The notes: generated by a model not told the origin, from the sequence alone. DNA of 59,052 bases from Bacillus sp. (in: firmicutes) (GCA_017656295.1 JACDOC010000017.1:1-59052); one strand, 5' to 3'. Positions 17,540-27,481 are shown, numbered from the stretch's first letter. A program made the numbers and translations.

Positions 17540-18085
17540 CAAACGTTTGTTTAAATAAAAGGCAATGTTAAATTTCATTGGTGATTTTTAGCAAGTTGTT
17601 CACACGGCGGCGACTCCAGCGGGAACAAGAAGCCGCAAAAACCCTTACTTGAGCGTAGCGAGGGAAGCGGCTTGCCCGCGGAAAGCGTCCGCCACAAGCG
17701 TAATGTATAAATATTAACAGCATCATTTAACAGACATTCATGTCAATTGTTTTTGGCACATCGATGAATGAAATAGCAGTAAAAATTATCCACAGTTATT
17801 TTAGGGTAAAGCCAGATAAAAAGAAGCTTGATCCCAGATAGAATCGAGGCTAGTTTAGTTAATCAAATGTTTGTATAAAAATCGTAGCTGTCTTTTGCTC
17901 TTTTTACAAATCGCTTGACCAAACAATCAAATTCACTTGGATTTATCGGATGAAGATTTTTTATACAAACGTATACTTACACACGAGAAACGTTTAAACA
18001 ATCATTCATCAAACGTTTGTTTACTTTCTCTAGTGGTTGAAAACGGTGTGAACTCTTGTATTTTCGAACTAAATAAACGTTTGTT
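17540..18085. promoter_or_regulatory. Cluster of CAAACGTTTG-type palindromes
   Basis: CAAACGTTTG or close forms occur at 17540-17549, 17864-17873 (CAAATGTTTG), 17966-17975 (CAAACGTATA), 17987-17996 (AAACGTTTAA), 18010-18019 and 18074-18083 (TAAACGTTTG), often extended to TTTGTTTA. One lies in the rlmCD leader; the others lie in the gene-free block beyond MITE A. They resemble dimeric TetR- or LacI-type operators. The regulator and target are not evident. Confidence 0.45.
17561..17813 (+). mobile_element. MITE copy A (long form)
   Basis: 253-bp non-coding element starting GGCAATGTTAAAT and ending GGGTAAAGCC. Flanks are AAATAAAA (17553-17560) and AGATAAAA (17814-17821), a 7-of-8 target duplication. 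The core from about 17593 to 17695 folds into a long hairpin (GGCGGCGACTCC with GCGTCCGCC; AAGCCGC with GCGGCTT). The right 75 bp contain TTATCCACA (17786-17794), a consensus DnaA box. Confidence 0.85.
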
Positions 18086-18184
18086 TAAAATCGACCATAT
18101 TGTAACATAACGGACGCCTAAAGGCGAAGGAACAGTTGATTCATAAAATAAACCTTTCTGAACAAATCAGAAAGGCCTCATAAG
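18086..18184 (-). terminator. Terminator of dagK
   Basis: CCTTTCTG (18153-18160) and CAGAAAGG (18168-18175) form the stem; TTTATTTT follows on the minus strand. The rest of this stretch holds no gene. Confidence 0.75.
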
Positions 18185-19102
18185 CTATTCTGTAACACGG
18201 TCTTCTGGTCGGATTTGGTCGATTGGGACAAACACTTCGAGATGACGGTATAAGTTTTCAAATTCAGCTGGAAGTAGTCCGCCGAATTCGCCGTCAATAT
18301 TAAGCTGTACTTTTTCTTTTGAATACACTTTAATATGGTTCGCTTTCGTGTAAATGACGTGCGGATCATTGATATGTTCGCCGCGAATGGCGGATGAGGC
18401 AATCCGAATAAATTCCGCTAAGTTCGTTTTCTTTAAAATTAATAACGAGAACAAGCCGTCGTTAATCGACGCATCCGGAGCTAATTTTTCAAAACCGCCG
18501 ACTGAATTTGTTAAGCCGACGAGGAACAGCATCACTTCGCCTTCATAAAGCTTGCCATCATACTCAATCGTCACTTCGGTCGCTCGAATGGACGGCAGCA
18601 TTTCAATTCCTTTTAAATAATAAGCGAGTTGACCGAGCATCGTTTTTAACTTACTCGGCACTTCATACGTTAGTTCCGTTAAGCGTCCGCCCCCGGCGAT
18701 ATTAATAAAATACCGGTCATTCATGCGTCCAATATCCACAGGGATGGTGTCGCCTTTAACGATAATATCCGTTGCTGCCTCAATATCACGCGGAATGTGG
18801 AGCGCTCGTGCAAAATCGTTAGTCGTGCCGACAGGAATGACCCCTAATTTCGGACGATAGTCTTGTTCGGCTAGACCATTGACCACTTCATTGATTGTTC
18901 CATCTCCTCCGGCAGCAATAACAATATCATAGCGACGCTCAACGGCAATTTTCGCTGCCTTCGTTGCGTCCCCCGCTCCAGTCGTAGCATGGGCAGACGT
19001 CTCGTAACCGGCTTGTTCTAACTTTTGGAGCACTTCTGGCAGATGCTTTTTAAACAACTCACGGCCTGACGTTGGATTATATATAATTCGCGCTCTTTTC
19101 AT
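18185..19102 (-). CDS. dagK: Diacylglycerol kinase DagK/DgkB
   Basis: The 305-residue lipid kinase phosphorylates diacylglycerol to phosphatidic acid, recycling the DAG released during lipoteichoic acid synthesis. The NAD-kinase-like catalytic motif is VIAAGGDGTINEVVNGL (about 61-77), with VPVGTTNDFARAL near 95-107 and the C-terminal LNIDGEFGG. Start ATG follows a G-rich SD (GATGGGG). Position upstream of rlmCD matches B. subtilis dgkB (yerQ). Confidence 0.93.
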   Translation of the reverse strand: MKRARIIYNPTSGRELFKKHLPEVLQKLEQAGYETSAHATTGAGDATKAAKIAVERRYDIVIAAGGDGTINEVVNGLAEQDYRPKLGVIPVGTTNDFARALHIPRDIEAATDIIVKGDTIPVDIGRMNDRYFINIAGGGRLTELTYEVPSKLKTMLGQLAYYLKGIEMLPSIRATEVTIEYDGKLYEGEVMLFLVGLTNSVGGFEKLAPDASINDGLFSLLILKKTNLAEFIRIASSAIRGEHINDPHVIYTKANHIKVYSKEKVQLNIDGEFGGLLPAEFENLYRHLEVFVPIDQIRPEDRVTE

Positions 19103-19683
19103 ACCCCATCATCCTATTCTCGTGCTTATTCCACTTTATACATATTACAAAATTCTTCCATCATCATCAATTTTTTTGAAAATTTCACACTAAAAACAGG
19201 AAAAACTGGCTAATGCCAGCTTCAACAACCTATATCATCATTCTTTATTTTTCCCTACCCTATCATACCTCTTTTTGTGAAAAAAATCTATTGTCATACT
19301 CCATTGTATGAGAGGGTTGTTCATTTTATGAAAGGCTATGTTATATGTCATTGTTGATTTTTAGCAAGTTGTTCACACGGCGGCGACTCCAGCGGGAACA
19401 AGAAGCCGCAAGACCCTTACTTGAGCGTAGCGAGGGAAGCGGCTTGCACCTTGCCCGCGGAAAGCGTCCGCCACAAGCGTAATGTATAAATATCAACAGT
19501 ATCGCTTAACAGAGTCTTATGAAAAAACAACCGTATGAAGTGAGAGCGTCCGTGCTAAGATAAATGTTTGAACATAAAGGGAAGGCAAGAGGTTTATCGT
19601 TCGGCTATCTCACTTCATCTTGAATTAAAATTCTGCTTTTTTACTCTTCTACTTTTTAACAATTGTACTTCAAATCTAAAACA
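19103..19683. other. Non-coding stretch with MITE B and an inverted repeat
   Basis: It holds a short hairpin CTGGC-taat-GCCAG (19206-19219) with T5 on the minus strand (possible weak terminator), MITE B (19334-19516) and an 11-bp inverted repeat ATGAAGTGAGA (19535-19545) / TCTCACTTCAT (19608-19618) just beyond it. No ORF is supported. Confidence 0.5.
19334..19516 (+). mobile_element. MITE copy B (short form, perfect target duplication)
   Basis: 183-bp element starting GGCTATGTTATATG and ending TTAACAGAGTC. The ends are inverted repeats (GGCTaTGTTA against GACTcTGTTA). Exact 8-bp direct repeats TTATGAAA flank it (19326-19333 and 19517-19524). It has the same hairpin core as the other copies but lacks their 75-bp right extension. 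Confidence 0.9.
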
Positions 19684-19851
19684 TTACATAATTTCCGAGT
19701 CACATTGGCACTTTGGTGATTGATGAAAGTACGGAAGACGACAGTATAAAGGTTTTTTTCTCATTTGTTGTTGGTGATATCTCCATCCATTTCGATTAAT
19801 GTCATCCATTTTTTGTTCATATTCTTTCATATACGAATACAAATTAAACAT
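19684..19851 (-). CDS. Small Cys-containing hypothetical protein (55 aa)
   Basis: Open frame of 55 residues: MFNLYSYMKEYEQKMDDINR, NGWRYHQQQMRKKPLYCRLP and YFHQSPKCQCDSEIM. A near-perfect SD (GGAAGGAGGG) lies 5-6 nt before the ATG, which makes it much more likely real than chance. There is no signal peptide or membrane helix; the N-terminal half is a charged helix and the C-terminal half has three Cys. I do not recognise the family. Expression or sporulation roles would be guesses. It stands alone in a long non-coding region. Confidence 0.6.
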   Translation of the reverse strand: MFNLYSYMKEYEQKMDDINRNGWRYHQQQMRKKPLYCRLPYFHQSPKCQCDSEIM

Positions 19852-20017
19852 TTAAAACCCTCCTTCCTTCCAATGTCTTCTCACTTGTATCTTATTACCA
19901 GCGCTCTTTTGTCGCACCGGTGAATAGAAGGAAGAAAGGCTACTGCTTTCGATTGAAATTCCACTTTAGTAAAATCATCCTTAAACTGATGACAGTCCAT
20001 CTCTTGGCCCCTTTTTA

Positions 20018-20054
20018 GAAAAAAAAGGCGTCCCTTTAAAAAGAGGACACCTTT
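20018..20054 (-). terminator. Minus-strand terminator upstream of the 55-aa gene
   Basis: AAGGcGTCC (20025-20033) pairs with GGACaCCTT (20045-20053); T8 follows on the minus strand. Its transcript is unclear: it is 480 nt beyond gatB's own terminator. Confidence 0.6.
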
Positions 20055-20276
20055 AAAAGATATTTATATTCCACTTGGTCTGGAACCAAATACTAATATT
20101 CAGAAAAATTTTGAATTGTCGCTGCTACATTTGTATTCTTAAAATCCCACTACGTTCAGATAAAATGGTGGTAAAGGATGTTTGTCATTGTTACGTATGA
20201 CATATTTATATCCCACTAAGTTTAGATAGAACCCTATTTTTTAGAAAAGCTCTAATAATAATGCTAGTATCCAAAA

Positions 20277-20444
20277 TTAAGATTTGCTGCACTTTTTTGA
20301 ATTAGTCAGGATAATCCTTTTAGCAACTTTCTCATACTTGATAATTACTTTCGTTTCTACTTTACCATAAAATACTACTTCTAACATAGTAGAAAACAGT
20401 AATTTGAAGAGATGCTTGTCTTCAACGTTTAGAATGTTCCACTT
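20277..20444 (-). pseudogene. Possible coding fragment without start
   Basis: Open minus-strand frame between stops: KWNILNVEDKHLFKLLF, then STMLEVVFYGKVETKVIIKY and EKVAKRIILTNSKKCSKS. There is no SD and the only internal ATG is at codon 19. It may be the C-terminal piece of a lost gene. Confidence 0.2.
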
Positions 20445-20530
20445 TTAATAAGCCAAACACAATAAAATGATTTGTCGGCTGATAGAATGGAAAAAGTATA
20501 TCCATTAGCTCAGATAGAAATTACTATTAA

Positions 20531-20611
20531 AAAGGCTGACCCATAAGTGTCCGAGCTCACGTCAGTTCTACTGCATTGTGAGGTTGAACACTTTGATTTT
20601 GGGTCAGCTTT
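20531..20611 (-). terminator. Terminator of gatCAB
   Basis: GCTGACCCA (20535-20543) pairs with TGGGTCAGC (20600-20608), with a long inner paired arm (AAGTGTcCGAGCTCAC side). T5 follows on the minus strand right after gatB. Confidence 0.8.
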
Positions 20612-20619
20612 CTTTATGA

Positions 20620-22050
20620 TTATCGTTTATTCATTTCCTCAATAAGTAGCTTGTTTACCATTGGCGGGTTTGCTTGGCCTTTTGTGGCTTTCATGACTTG
20701 TCCGACTAGGAAGCCAAGGGCACGGTCTTTTCCGTTTTTGAAGTCTTCGATCGATTGTGGGTTCGCATCCAATACTTCAAGAACGATTTTGCGAAGAGCG
20801 CCTTCGTCGGAAATTTGGACGAGACCTTTTTCTTTAACGATTGTTTCTGGGTCTCCGCCTTTTTCGACAAGCTCTTTAAACACTTTCTTCGCGATTTTAG
20901 ATGAAATCGTTCCTTTTTCAATCAGCTTAATAAGTCCTGCTAAGTTCTCTGGTGTTAAGGCGATTTCGTGAAGCTCTTTTTGCTCCGCGTTTAAGTATGC
21001 AGATACTTCACCCATGAGCCAGTTCGATGCTTGTTTCGGATCGGCTCCTTTTTCGACCGTCGCTTCAAAGAAATCGGACATTTCTTTTGTCAGTGTTAAA
21101 ATTTTCGCGTCATACGCTGGTAAGCCAAGCTCTTCGATGTAACGTTTTTGACGTTGGTCTGGAAGTTCTGGAATTTCGGCACGAACGCGTTCTTTCCATT
21201 CGTCGTCAATGTGAAGCGCTACTAAGTCAGGCTCTGGGAAGTAGCGATAGTCTTCGCTTCCTTCTTTCACACGCATTAAAATCGTTTTACCAGTTGCTTC
21301 GTCAAAGCGGCGCGTTTCTTGGCGAATGACGCCACCGGATAATAAGATTTGTTCTTGGCGCTTTTGCTCGTATTCTAATCCTTTACGAACAAAGTTAAAG
21401 GAGTTTAAGTTTTTTAATTCGGTTTTTGTACCGAATGTTTCTTGACCGATTGGGCGAAGCGAGATGTTCGCGTCACAGCGAAGGGATCCTTCTTCCATCT
21501 TACAATCGGACACACCCGTATATTGAATGATCGATTTTAATTTTTCTAAGTACGCGTACGCTTCTTCAGGTGTACGGATGTCTGGTTCGGAGACGATCTC
21601 AATGAGCGGTGTTCCTTGACGGTTAAAGTCAACAAGAGAATATCCTTCGCCAGAGTGTGTTAATTTACCCGCATCTTCTTCCAAATGAAGGCGCGTAATG
21701 CCGATTCTCTTTTTCTTTCCGTTCACTTCGATCTCGATCCAACCGTTTTTACCAATTGGTTGGTCGTATTGAGAGATTTGGTACGCTTTCGGGTTATCTG
21801 GATAGAAATAGTTTTTACGGTCGAATTTCGTATCCGTTGCGATTTCACAGTTGAGCGCCATCGCTGCTTTCATCGCGTACTCCACCGCTTTTTTATTTAA
21901 CACTGGCAACACGCCAGGATAACCAAGGTCGATTACGTTTGTATTGGTGTTAGGTTCCGCTCCGAAATGGGCTGGAGCAGGTGAGAAAATTTTCGACTCA
22001 GTTTTTAACTCGACGTGGACTTCAAGTCCGATGACCGTTTCAAAGTTCAT
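20620..22050 (-). CDS. gatB: Asp-tRNA(Asn)/Glu-tRNA(Gln) amidotransferase subunit B
   Basis: The 476-residue subunit binds the misacylated tRNA and phosphorylates its Glu or Asp before amide transfer. Visible are the N-terminal [19 protein letters not shown], the GatB signature [10 protein letters not shown] (about 123-132) and [14 protein letters not shown] near 189-202, and the C-terminal YqeY-like tail [23 protein letters not shown]. Last gene of gatCAB, 13 nt after gatA; SD AAGGGGTGA. Confidence 0.97.
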   Translation of the reverse strand: MNFETVIGLEVHVELKTESKIFSPAPAHFGAEPNTNTNVIDLGYPGVLPVLNKKAVEYAMKAAMALNCEIATDTKFDRKNYFYPDNPKAYQISQYDQPIGKNGWIEIEVNGKKKRIGITRLHLEEDAGKLTHSGEGYSLVDFNRQGTPLIEIVSEPDIRTPEEAYAYLEKLKSIIQYTGVSDCKMEEGSLRCDANISLRPIGQETFGTKTELKNLNSFNFVRKGLEYEQKRQEQILLSGGVIRQETRRFDEATGKTILMRVKEGSEDYRYFPEPDLVALHIDDEWKERVRAEIPELPDQRQKRYIEELGLPAYDAKILTLTKEMSDFFEATVEKGADPKQASNWLMGEVSAYLNAEQKELHEIALTPENLAGLIKLIEKGTISSKIAKKVFKELVEKGGDPETIVKEKGLVQISDEGALRKIVLEVLDANPQSIEDFKNGKDRALGFLVGQVMKATKGQANPPMVNKLLIEEMNKR

Positions 22051-22063
22051 TCGTTTTCACCCC

Positions 22064-23521
22064 TTACAGCTCTGGTTTTTGTTTATGGTAGTCAGTCGCT
22101 TGCTCAAACGCATGAGCTACACGATATACCGTGCTTTCGTCGAAGTGTTTACCAATAATTTGTAAGCCTAATGGTAATCCGTTTGCAAAGCCGCATGGAA
22201 TCGAAATCCCTGGAACTCCCGCTAAGTTCACTGGGATCGTTAATATATCGTTCGCGTACATCGTTAATGGATCATCGATTTTTTCGCCAATTTTGAACGC
22301 TGGTGTTGGCGTGGTTGGTCCAATAATGACATCGTATTTTTCAAATACATCTTCAAAGTCTTTTTTAATGAGGGTACGTACTTGCTGCGCTTTTTTATAG
22401 TAAGCATCATAGTAACCAGAGCTTAATGCAAACGTACCAAGCATAATCCGACGTTTCACTTCATCGCCGAATCCTTCTGCACGAGTTTTCTTGTAAAGGT
22501 CGATTAAGTTTTCTGCATCTTTTGCTCGGTAACCGTATCGAATACCGTCAAAGCGAGCTAAGTTCGCAGACGCTTCCGATGATGCTAATAAGTAATATGT
22601 AGCTACACCGTATTTCGAATGTGGAAGCGATACCTCTTCCCAAGTTGCTCCAAGTCCTTCTAACACTTTTAACGCGTTTAATACCGCTTGACGAGCCTCT
22701 TCGCTAACCCCTTCACCAAGGTATTCTTTTGGTACGGCAATTTTTAAACCTTTAATATCACCAGTTAATGCACTGACGTAATCAGGCACGTCAATGTTTG
22801 CAGAAGTGGAATCGTTCGGATCGAGTCCAGCAATTGCTTGAAGTAAGTAGGCGTTATCTTCAACAGTACGAGTAATTGGTCCGATTTGGTCTAAAGAAGA
22901 AGCAAAAGCGACAAGTCCGAAACGAGATACGCGTCCGTATGTAGGTTTTAAACCAACGACACCACAGAAAGCTGCTGGTTGGCGGATGGAACCACCTGTG
23001 TCGGAACCTAGGGCAAACGGAACTTCTCCCGCAGCCACCGCTGCAGCTGATCCTCCGGAAGAACCACCTGGTACCGTTTCTAAATTCCAAGGGTTATGCG
23101 TTTTATGGAAGCCAGAGTTTTCCGTGGAGGAACCCATAGCGAATTCGTCCATGTTTAACTTACCGATTGTAATCGTTTCGGCTTCATGGAGTTTATTCAT
23201 TACCGTAGCATCGTAAATCGGGTCAAAGTTTTCTAAAATTTTACTTGCACAAGTGGTGCGTAACCCTTTTGTCACGATGTTATCTTTAATACCGATTGGC
23301 ATACCGAACAGCAAACCTTTAGGCTCGTCGGTTGCTAATTTTTCATCTAATTGCTTCGCTTTTTCGCGTGCGCGTTCTTCGTCTAACGTAAGAAACGCCT
23401 TTACTTTATCTTCTACTTCATGAATGCGTTTATATGATTCATCGACTAAGTCAGATACGGAGATTTCTTTTTTAACTAAGCGTTCATGAAGCTCTGAAAC
23501 TTTATAATCGAAAAGAGACAT
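22064..23521 (-). CDS. gatA: Asp-tRNA(Asn)/Glu-tRNA(Gln) amidotransferase subunit A
   Basis: The 485-residue amidase-signature enzyme releases ammonia from glutamine for GatB. The catalytic triad is visible: Lys79 (GIKDN), Ser154 (PGGSSGGS) and Ser178 (DTGGSIR). SD AAGGAGG before the ATG. Middle gene of gatCAB, 13 nt after gatC. Confidence 0.97.
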   Translation of the reverse strand: MSLFDYKVSELHERLVKKEISVSDLVDESYKRIHEVEDKVKAFLTLDEERAREKAKQLDEKLATDEPKGLLFGMPIGIKDNIVTKGLRTTCASKILENFDPIYDATVMNKLHEAETITIGKLNMDEFAMGSSTENSGFHKTHNPWNLETVPGGSSGGSAAAVAAGEVPFALGSDTGGSIRQPAAFCGVVGLKPTYGRVSRFGLVAFASSLDQIGPITRTVEDNAYLLQAIAGLDPNDSTSANIDVPDYVSALTGDIKGLKIAVPKEYLGEGVSEEARQAVLNALKVLEGLGATWEEVSLPHSKYGVATYYLLASSEASANLARFDGIRYGYRAKDAENLIDLYKKTRAEGFGDEVKRRIMLGTFALSSGYYDAYYKKAQQVRTLIKKDFEDVFEKYDVIIGPTTPTPAFKIGEKIDDPLTMYANDILTIPVNLAGVPGISIPCGFANGLPLGLQIIGKHFDESTVYRVAHAFEQATDYHKQKPEL

Positions 23522-23534
23522 CCAGTTTCCCTCC

Positions 23535-23825
23535 TTACTCTAAAACTGATGGAACCTTTATTTGGCCATCTTGATGGTCTGGTGCGTTCTTTAATACTTC
23601 TTCACGTGGTAAACCTGGTTGTGGTACGTCTTCACGCATCACGTTTTTCATATCAAGCACGTGAGAAGTTGGTGGAACATTGGTTGTATCTAATTCATTT
23701 AATTGCTCAGCAAACGTAATGATCGCATCTAGCTGTTGCTGGAACTTCGCAGCTTCTTCTTCCGTAATTGCTAAGCGCGCAAGATGGGCGACGTGTTTTA
23801 CTTGGTCTAATGAAATTCTGGACAT
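23535..23825 (-). CDS. gatC: Asp-tRNA(Asn)/Glu-tRNA(Gln) amidotransferase subunit C
   Basis: The 96-residue chaperone-like subunit wraps GatA and GatB. It starts [20 protein letters not shown] and ends [14 protein letters not shown], both typical. The start at 23825 is set by GGAGGTGA 7 nt upstream; an in-frame extension to 23879 has no SD. First gene of gatCAB. Confidence 0.95.
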   Translation of the reverse strand: MSRISLDQVKHVAHLARLAITEEEAAKFQQQLDAIITFAEQLNELDTTNVPPTSHVLDMKNVMREDVPQPGLPREEVLKNAPDHQDGQIKVPSVLE

Positions 23826-24027
23826 GTGCTTCACCTCCGATTTTGGTTCGAACAATAACAATATTATTGATAATATCAAAACAACGCGCTTGTAGGCAAT
23901 AAACCTTCCCTTCCATCATTGCCATAACCATGTTTATTTTATCACATGTGTACATAGATTGGATGAACGAATCGTTCATGCTTGAACAAGAGAATGAGCA
24001 TATTTTATTTAGAGTTCTCCCAGCTTT

Positions 24028-24312
24028 TATTTGCAGTTGGAACCGAATTTTTTGCAGTTTCTACATCAGCTTTTGCACTTTTCACCGTTTCTTTTGCGGT
24101 TTCTACATCGGCTTTTGCACTTTTCACCGTTTCTTTTGCAGTTTTTTCGTCGGCTTTTGCACTTTCTGTTACTTGGTTCAGTTTCAGCATTGTGCTTGTA
24201 CTTTACACGACCTGGTTTACACTTTCGGACATTTGGCTTGCACTTTCCGCCACCTGGCTTGCACTTTCGGACATTTGGCTTGCACTTTCCCGCCACCCGG
24301 TTTACAGTTTTC
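24028..24312. repeat. Intergenic tandem array with 42-bp and 21-bp periods
   Basis: GCTTTTGCAC recurs at 24069, 24111 and 24153 (exactly 42 bp apart), with the intervening CTTTTCACCGTTTCTTTTGC repeated. Then GGCTTGCACTTTC recurs at 24235, 24256 and 24277 (exactly 21 bp apart). The whole stretch from GCAGTTGGAACC to CACCCGGTTTAC follows this rhythm. Minus-strand frames read SAKADVETAKETVK and KCKPNVR/KCKPGGG repeats, an expected result of a period divisible by three; no SD supports translation. Confidence 0.85.
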
Positions 24313-24324
24313 TATTCCAAATAC

Positions 24325-24361
24325 AAAAAGCCCTTCGATTTGAAAAATCAAAGGGCTTTTG
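24325..24361 (-). terminator. Terminator of aceA
   Basis: AAAGCCCTTcGATTT and its complement form a 15-bp stem around 24327-24360; T5 follows on the minus strand. Confidence 0.9.
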
Positions 24362-24375
24362 TCATCTTAATGAAC

Positions 24376-25656
24376 TTAGACCTCTACAAATTGCTCTTCT
24401 TCGGTAGAGCCTTTCAGAGCCGTTGTCGATGAAGTGCCACCCGAAATGACCATCGATACTTCATCAAAATAGCCAGTTCCAACTTCACGCTGATGCTTCG
24501 TTGCCGTGTAACCGTATTTTTCGCTCGCAAATTCGGCTTGCTGTAATTCGGAGTAGGCAGCCATCCCTTGTTCTTTGTATTTGCGGGCTAATTCGAACAT
24601 GCTGTAGTTGAGAGCATGGAATCCTGCAAGAGTAACAAATTGGAATTTGTAGCCCATCTTTCCGAGTTCTTGTTGGAATTTAGCAATCGTTTCGTCGTCT
24701 AATTTCTTTTTCCAGTTAAATGAAGGCGAGCAGTTATAGGCTAACAGTTTGCCAGGGAACTTTTCATGAATCGCTTCAGCGAACGCTTTCGCTTCTTCGA
24801 GATTTGGTTCGGATGTCTCACACCAAATTAAATCGGCATATGGCGCGTATGCTAATCCTCGGGCAATCGCTTGGTCTAAGCCAGCTTTTGTGCGGTAAAA
24901 GCCTTCTGGTGTCCGCTCACCCGTAATAAACGGTGCATCGTATGGGTCAATATCGCTCGTAATTAAGCTAGCAGCATTTGCATCCGTGCGGGCAATTAAT
25001 ACGGTTGGAACTCCCATCACATCCGCAGCGAGACGTGCCGAAATTAAGTTTTTCACCGCTGTTTGTGTCGGAAGCAACACTTTTCCTCCGAGATGCCCAC
25101 ATTTTTTCTCCGAAGATAGTTGGTCTTCAAAATGAACACCGGCCGCTCCTGCTTCGATCATCGCTTTCATTAATTCAAAGACGTTTAATTGTCCGCCAAA
25201 CCCAGCTTCTGCATCTGCAACAATTGGCGCGAACCAATCGACGGAGTTATCCCCTTCTAAATGGTGAATTTGATCGGCACGCTGCAACGCTTGGTTAATA
25301 CGCTTCACAACGTGAGGAACACTGTTTGCCGGATACAAGCTTTGGTCCGGATACATTTGCCCAGCTAAGTTTGCATCGGCTGCAACTTGCCATCCGCTTA
25401 AATAAATGGCTTTAAGACCTGCTTTGACTTGCTGCACCGCCTGATTTCCTGTTAACGCTCCAAGGGCATTAATGTAATCTTCTTCATGAAGCAGCTTCCA
25501 CAGTTTTTCCGCTCCTCTTTTCGCGAGCGTATATTCAATATCAATGGACCCCCGTAATTTGATCACATCTTCTGCTGTATACGGACGCGTAATTCCTTTC
25601 CACCGTTCTTCCATCTCCCACTGTTCTTGTAATTTTTGAATACGTTCGTCTTTCAT
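24376..25656 (-). CDS. aceA: Isocitrate lyase
   Basis: The 426-residue enzyme splits isocitrate to succinate and glyoxylate, the first step of the glyoxylate shunt. The catalytic signature KKCGHLGGK has Cys186; other family stretches are [22 protein letters not shown] (about 89-110) and [11 protein letters not shown] near 222. SD GAAGGGAG before the ATG. It follows aceB (malate synthase) after 229 nt, which contain an imperfect palindrome ATGATACGTATTTCAT (25706-25721), so internal regulation is possible. A strong terminator ends it. Confidence 0.96.
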   Translation of the reverse strand: MKDERIQKLQEQWEMEERWKGITRPYTAEDVIKLRGSIDIEYTLAKRGAEKLWKLLHEEDYINALGALTGNQAVQQVKAGLKAIYLSGWQVAADANLAGQMYPDQSLYPANSVPHVVKRINQALQRADQIHHLEGDNSVDWFAPIVADAEAGFGGQLNVFELMKAMIEAGAAGVHFEDQLSSEKKCGHLGGKVLLPTQTAVKNLISARLAADVMGVPTVLIARTDANAASLITSDIDPYDAPFITGERTPEGFYRTKAGLDQAIARGLAYAPYADLIWCETSEPNLEEAKAFAEAIHEKFPGKLLAYNCSPSFNWKKKLDDETIAKFQQELGKMGYKFQFVTLAGFHALNYSMFELARKYKEQGMAAYSELQQAEFASEKYGYTATKHQREVGTGYFDEVSMVISGGTSSTTALKGSTEEEQFVEV

Positions 25657-25885
25657 TGTTCATTCTCCCTTCAAATTTCATATTTTTATAGTTAAAAATG
25701 GGTTTATGATACGTATTTCATGGTGTAGTGATCTATTGGTGAAGATTGAATGCAGTTCTGAGGAGTGTATTGTAGGAATTATCAGTTTATTTACCAAAGC
25801 AGCACTTTACTTGCTCGAAATCACAATTTTTTTCTTCTGACCCCCGTGAAAGGAACACCCAACCTCTATTAACCAGGCCCATCTT

Positions 25886-27481
25886 TTATAAAATTTCGTA
25901 ACCTGGTATTGTTAAAAAGTCGACAAAATCATCATTTAAAATGAGTTCGTCAAACAGTTTACTCGCCTCTTCAAAACGCCCTTTTTCATACGCTTCATCG
26001 CCAATTTCTTGCCGAATCTTTGCAAGTTCTTCTTCTTTCCATTGCTGGTACAGTTCTTTCGTTACTTTTCGTCCATCATTGAGCGTTCCTTTTGGATGGC
26101 GAATCCATTGCCATAGTTGAGCCCGAGAGATTTCTGCTGTTGCCGCATCTTCCATTAAGTTGTGAATCGGTACGGCCCCTCTTCCAGAAAGCCAAGCGGC
26201 AATATAACGAATTCCAACATCAATATTTAAACGAACGCCTTGTTCGGTAATTTCGCCCTTAGGTACTTCAAGTAAGTCTTCCTCTGTTACTTCTAAGTCT
26301 TCCAGCCGTTTCGTCCGGATTTGGTTAGGCTCTTTCATTTCTTTATTAAATACATCCATCGCCACAGGAACTAAGGCCGGATGGGCGACCCATGTGCCGT
26401 CGTGACCATCACGTGCTTCCCGCTCTTTATCCAAACGTACCTTTTCAAAAGCGATGCGATTTTTTTCTTCATCCCCTTTAACCGGAATTTGGGCGGCCAT
26501 TCCCCCAATCGCCGGTGCTTGCCGACGATGGCATGTTTTAATTGTTAGTAATGAGTACGCACGCATAAACGGTACGGTCATCGTCACTTGCGAACGGTCT
26601 GGTAATAACACATCTGGTTGATTTCGCAATTTCTTTAAGTAACTAAAAATATAGTCCCAGCGACCACAGTTAAGTCCGGCAGAATGTTCTTTTAGTTCGT
26701 ACAAGATTTCGTCCATTTCAAAAGCCGCCATAATCGTTTCAATCAGCACCGTCGCTTTGATCGTACCTCGTGGAAGACCAATGTACTTTTGCGCATACAA
26801 AAACACATCGTTCCACCAACGAGCTTCTAGATGACTTTCTAGCTTCGGTAAGTAAAAATAAGGACCAGACCCCTTTTCTATAAGCCGGCGGGCATTATGG
26901 AAAAAGTACAATCCAAAATCTACTAAACTAGCGGATATCGGCTGTCTGTCAACGGTGATATGTTTTTCTTCTAAATGTAAGCCGCGCGGACGAACGACTA
27001 ATACCGCAGGATTGTCATTGAGTTTGTACACTTTCCCTTGCTCGTTCGTAAACGAAATCGTCCCCTCAACGGCATCACGTAAGTTTACTTGCCCTTGGAT
27101 AATGTTTGACCATGTTGGTGATGTCGCATCTTCAAAACAAGCCATAAACACTTTGGCCCCAGAGTTAAGAGCATTTATAATCATTTTCCGGTCAACTGGA
27201 CCGGTAATTTCCACTCGTCGATCTTTTAAATCTTCAGGTAACGGTGAAATCACCCAATCGCTTTTTCGAATCGACTCTGTTTCTGGTAAAAAACGTGGAA
27301 GCTCTCCTCGATGGATGGCCTCTTGTCGTTCCTTTCGCCGTTGTAACAGTTCTTTTCTTTGTGGACCAAATCGACGTTCCAGTTGTTCGATAAATTGCAG
27401 CGCCTCATCTGTTAAAATACTTTCATAACCTGCTTTATTGTCTGCTTCAATATGAATACCTGCCGTTTCCGATAATTTCAT
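25886..27481 (-). CDS. aceB: Malate synthase A
   Basis: The 531-residue protein condenses glyoxylate and acetyl-CoA to malate. The family signature KATVLIETIMAAFEMDEILYEL (about 241-262) and LNCGRWDYIFS with RAYSLLTIKTCHRRQAPAIGGMAAQIP (about 310-336) identify the A-type enzyme; the RWDYI and RR regions hold the active-site Arg. SD AAAGGGGTGG before the ATG. First gene of aceB-aceA. Confidence 0.96.
   Translation of the reverse strand: MKLSETAGIHIEADNKAGYESILTDEALQFIEQLERRFGPQRKELLQRRKERQEAIHRGELPRFLPETESIRKSDWVISPLPEDLKDRRVEITGPVDRKMIINALNSGAKVFMACFEDATSPTWSNIIQGQVNLRDAVEGTISFTNEQGKVYKLNDNPAVLVVRPRGLHLEEKHITVDRQPISASLVDFGLYFFHNARRLIEKGSGPYFYLPKLESHLEARWWNDVFLYAQKYIGLPRGTIKATVLIETIMAAFEMDEILYELKEHSAGLNCGRWDYIFSYLKKLRNQPDVLLPDRSQVTMTVPFMRAYSLLTIKTCHRRQAPAIGGMAAQIPVKGDEEKNRIAFEKVRLDKEREARDGHDGTWVAHPALVPVAMDVFNKEMKEPNQIRTKRLEDLEVTEEDLLEVPKGEITEQGVRLNIDVGIRYIAAWLSGRGAVPIHNLMEDAATAEISRAQLWQWIRHPKGTLNDGRKVTKELYQQWKEEELAKIRQEIGDEAYEKGRFEEASKLFDELILNDDFVDFLTIPGYEIL

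Larger units (their letters stand above)
19852..20619. other. Non-coding stretch between the 55-aa gene and gatB
   Basis: It holds a terminator (20018-20054), two near-identical 16-mers ATATTTATAT(T/C)CCACT (about 20060 and 20202) with a third related TCCCACTACGTTCAGATA at 20145, a possible coding fragment (20277-20444) and the gatB terminator (20531-20611). The repeats look like mobile-element debris. Confidence 0.4.
23826..24375. other. Region between aceA and gatC
   Basis: It holds the aceA terminator (24325-24361), the 21/42-bp array (24028-24312) and about 200 bp that must contain the gatCAB promoter; no convincing -35/-10 pair was found by eye. Confidence 0.5.

Noticed and set aside
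17786-17794. Replication origin near 17.8 kb
   Set aside because: Only one DnaA box, carried by a mobile element and repeated elsewhere; no dnaA-dnaN genes or AT-rich unwinding cluster.
23680-23979. ORFs overlapping gatC on both strands
   Set aside because: Shadow frames of gatC and its leader without SDs.
24028-24312. Lys-rich ORFs (KCKPNVR-type and SAKADVETAK-type repeats) as proteins
   Set aside because: The open frames follow from a repeat period divisible by three, several frames are open at once, and no SD or start context supports them.
25706-25721. ATGATACGTATTTCAT as a cre site for aceA
   Set aside because: It is a fair palindrome but does not fit the cre pattern; left only as an unassigned site.
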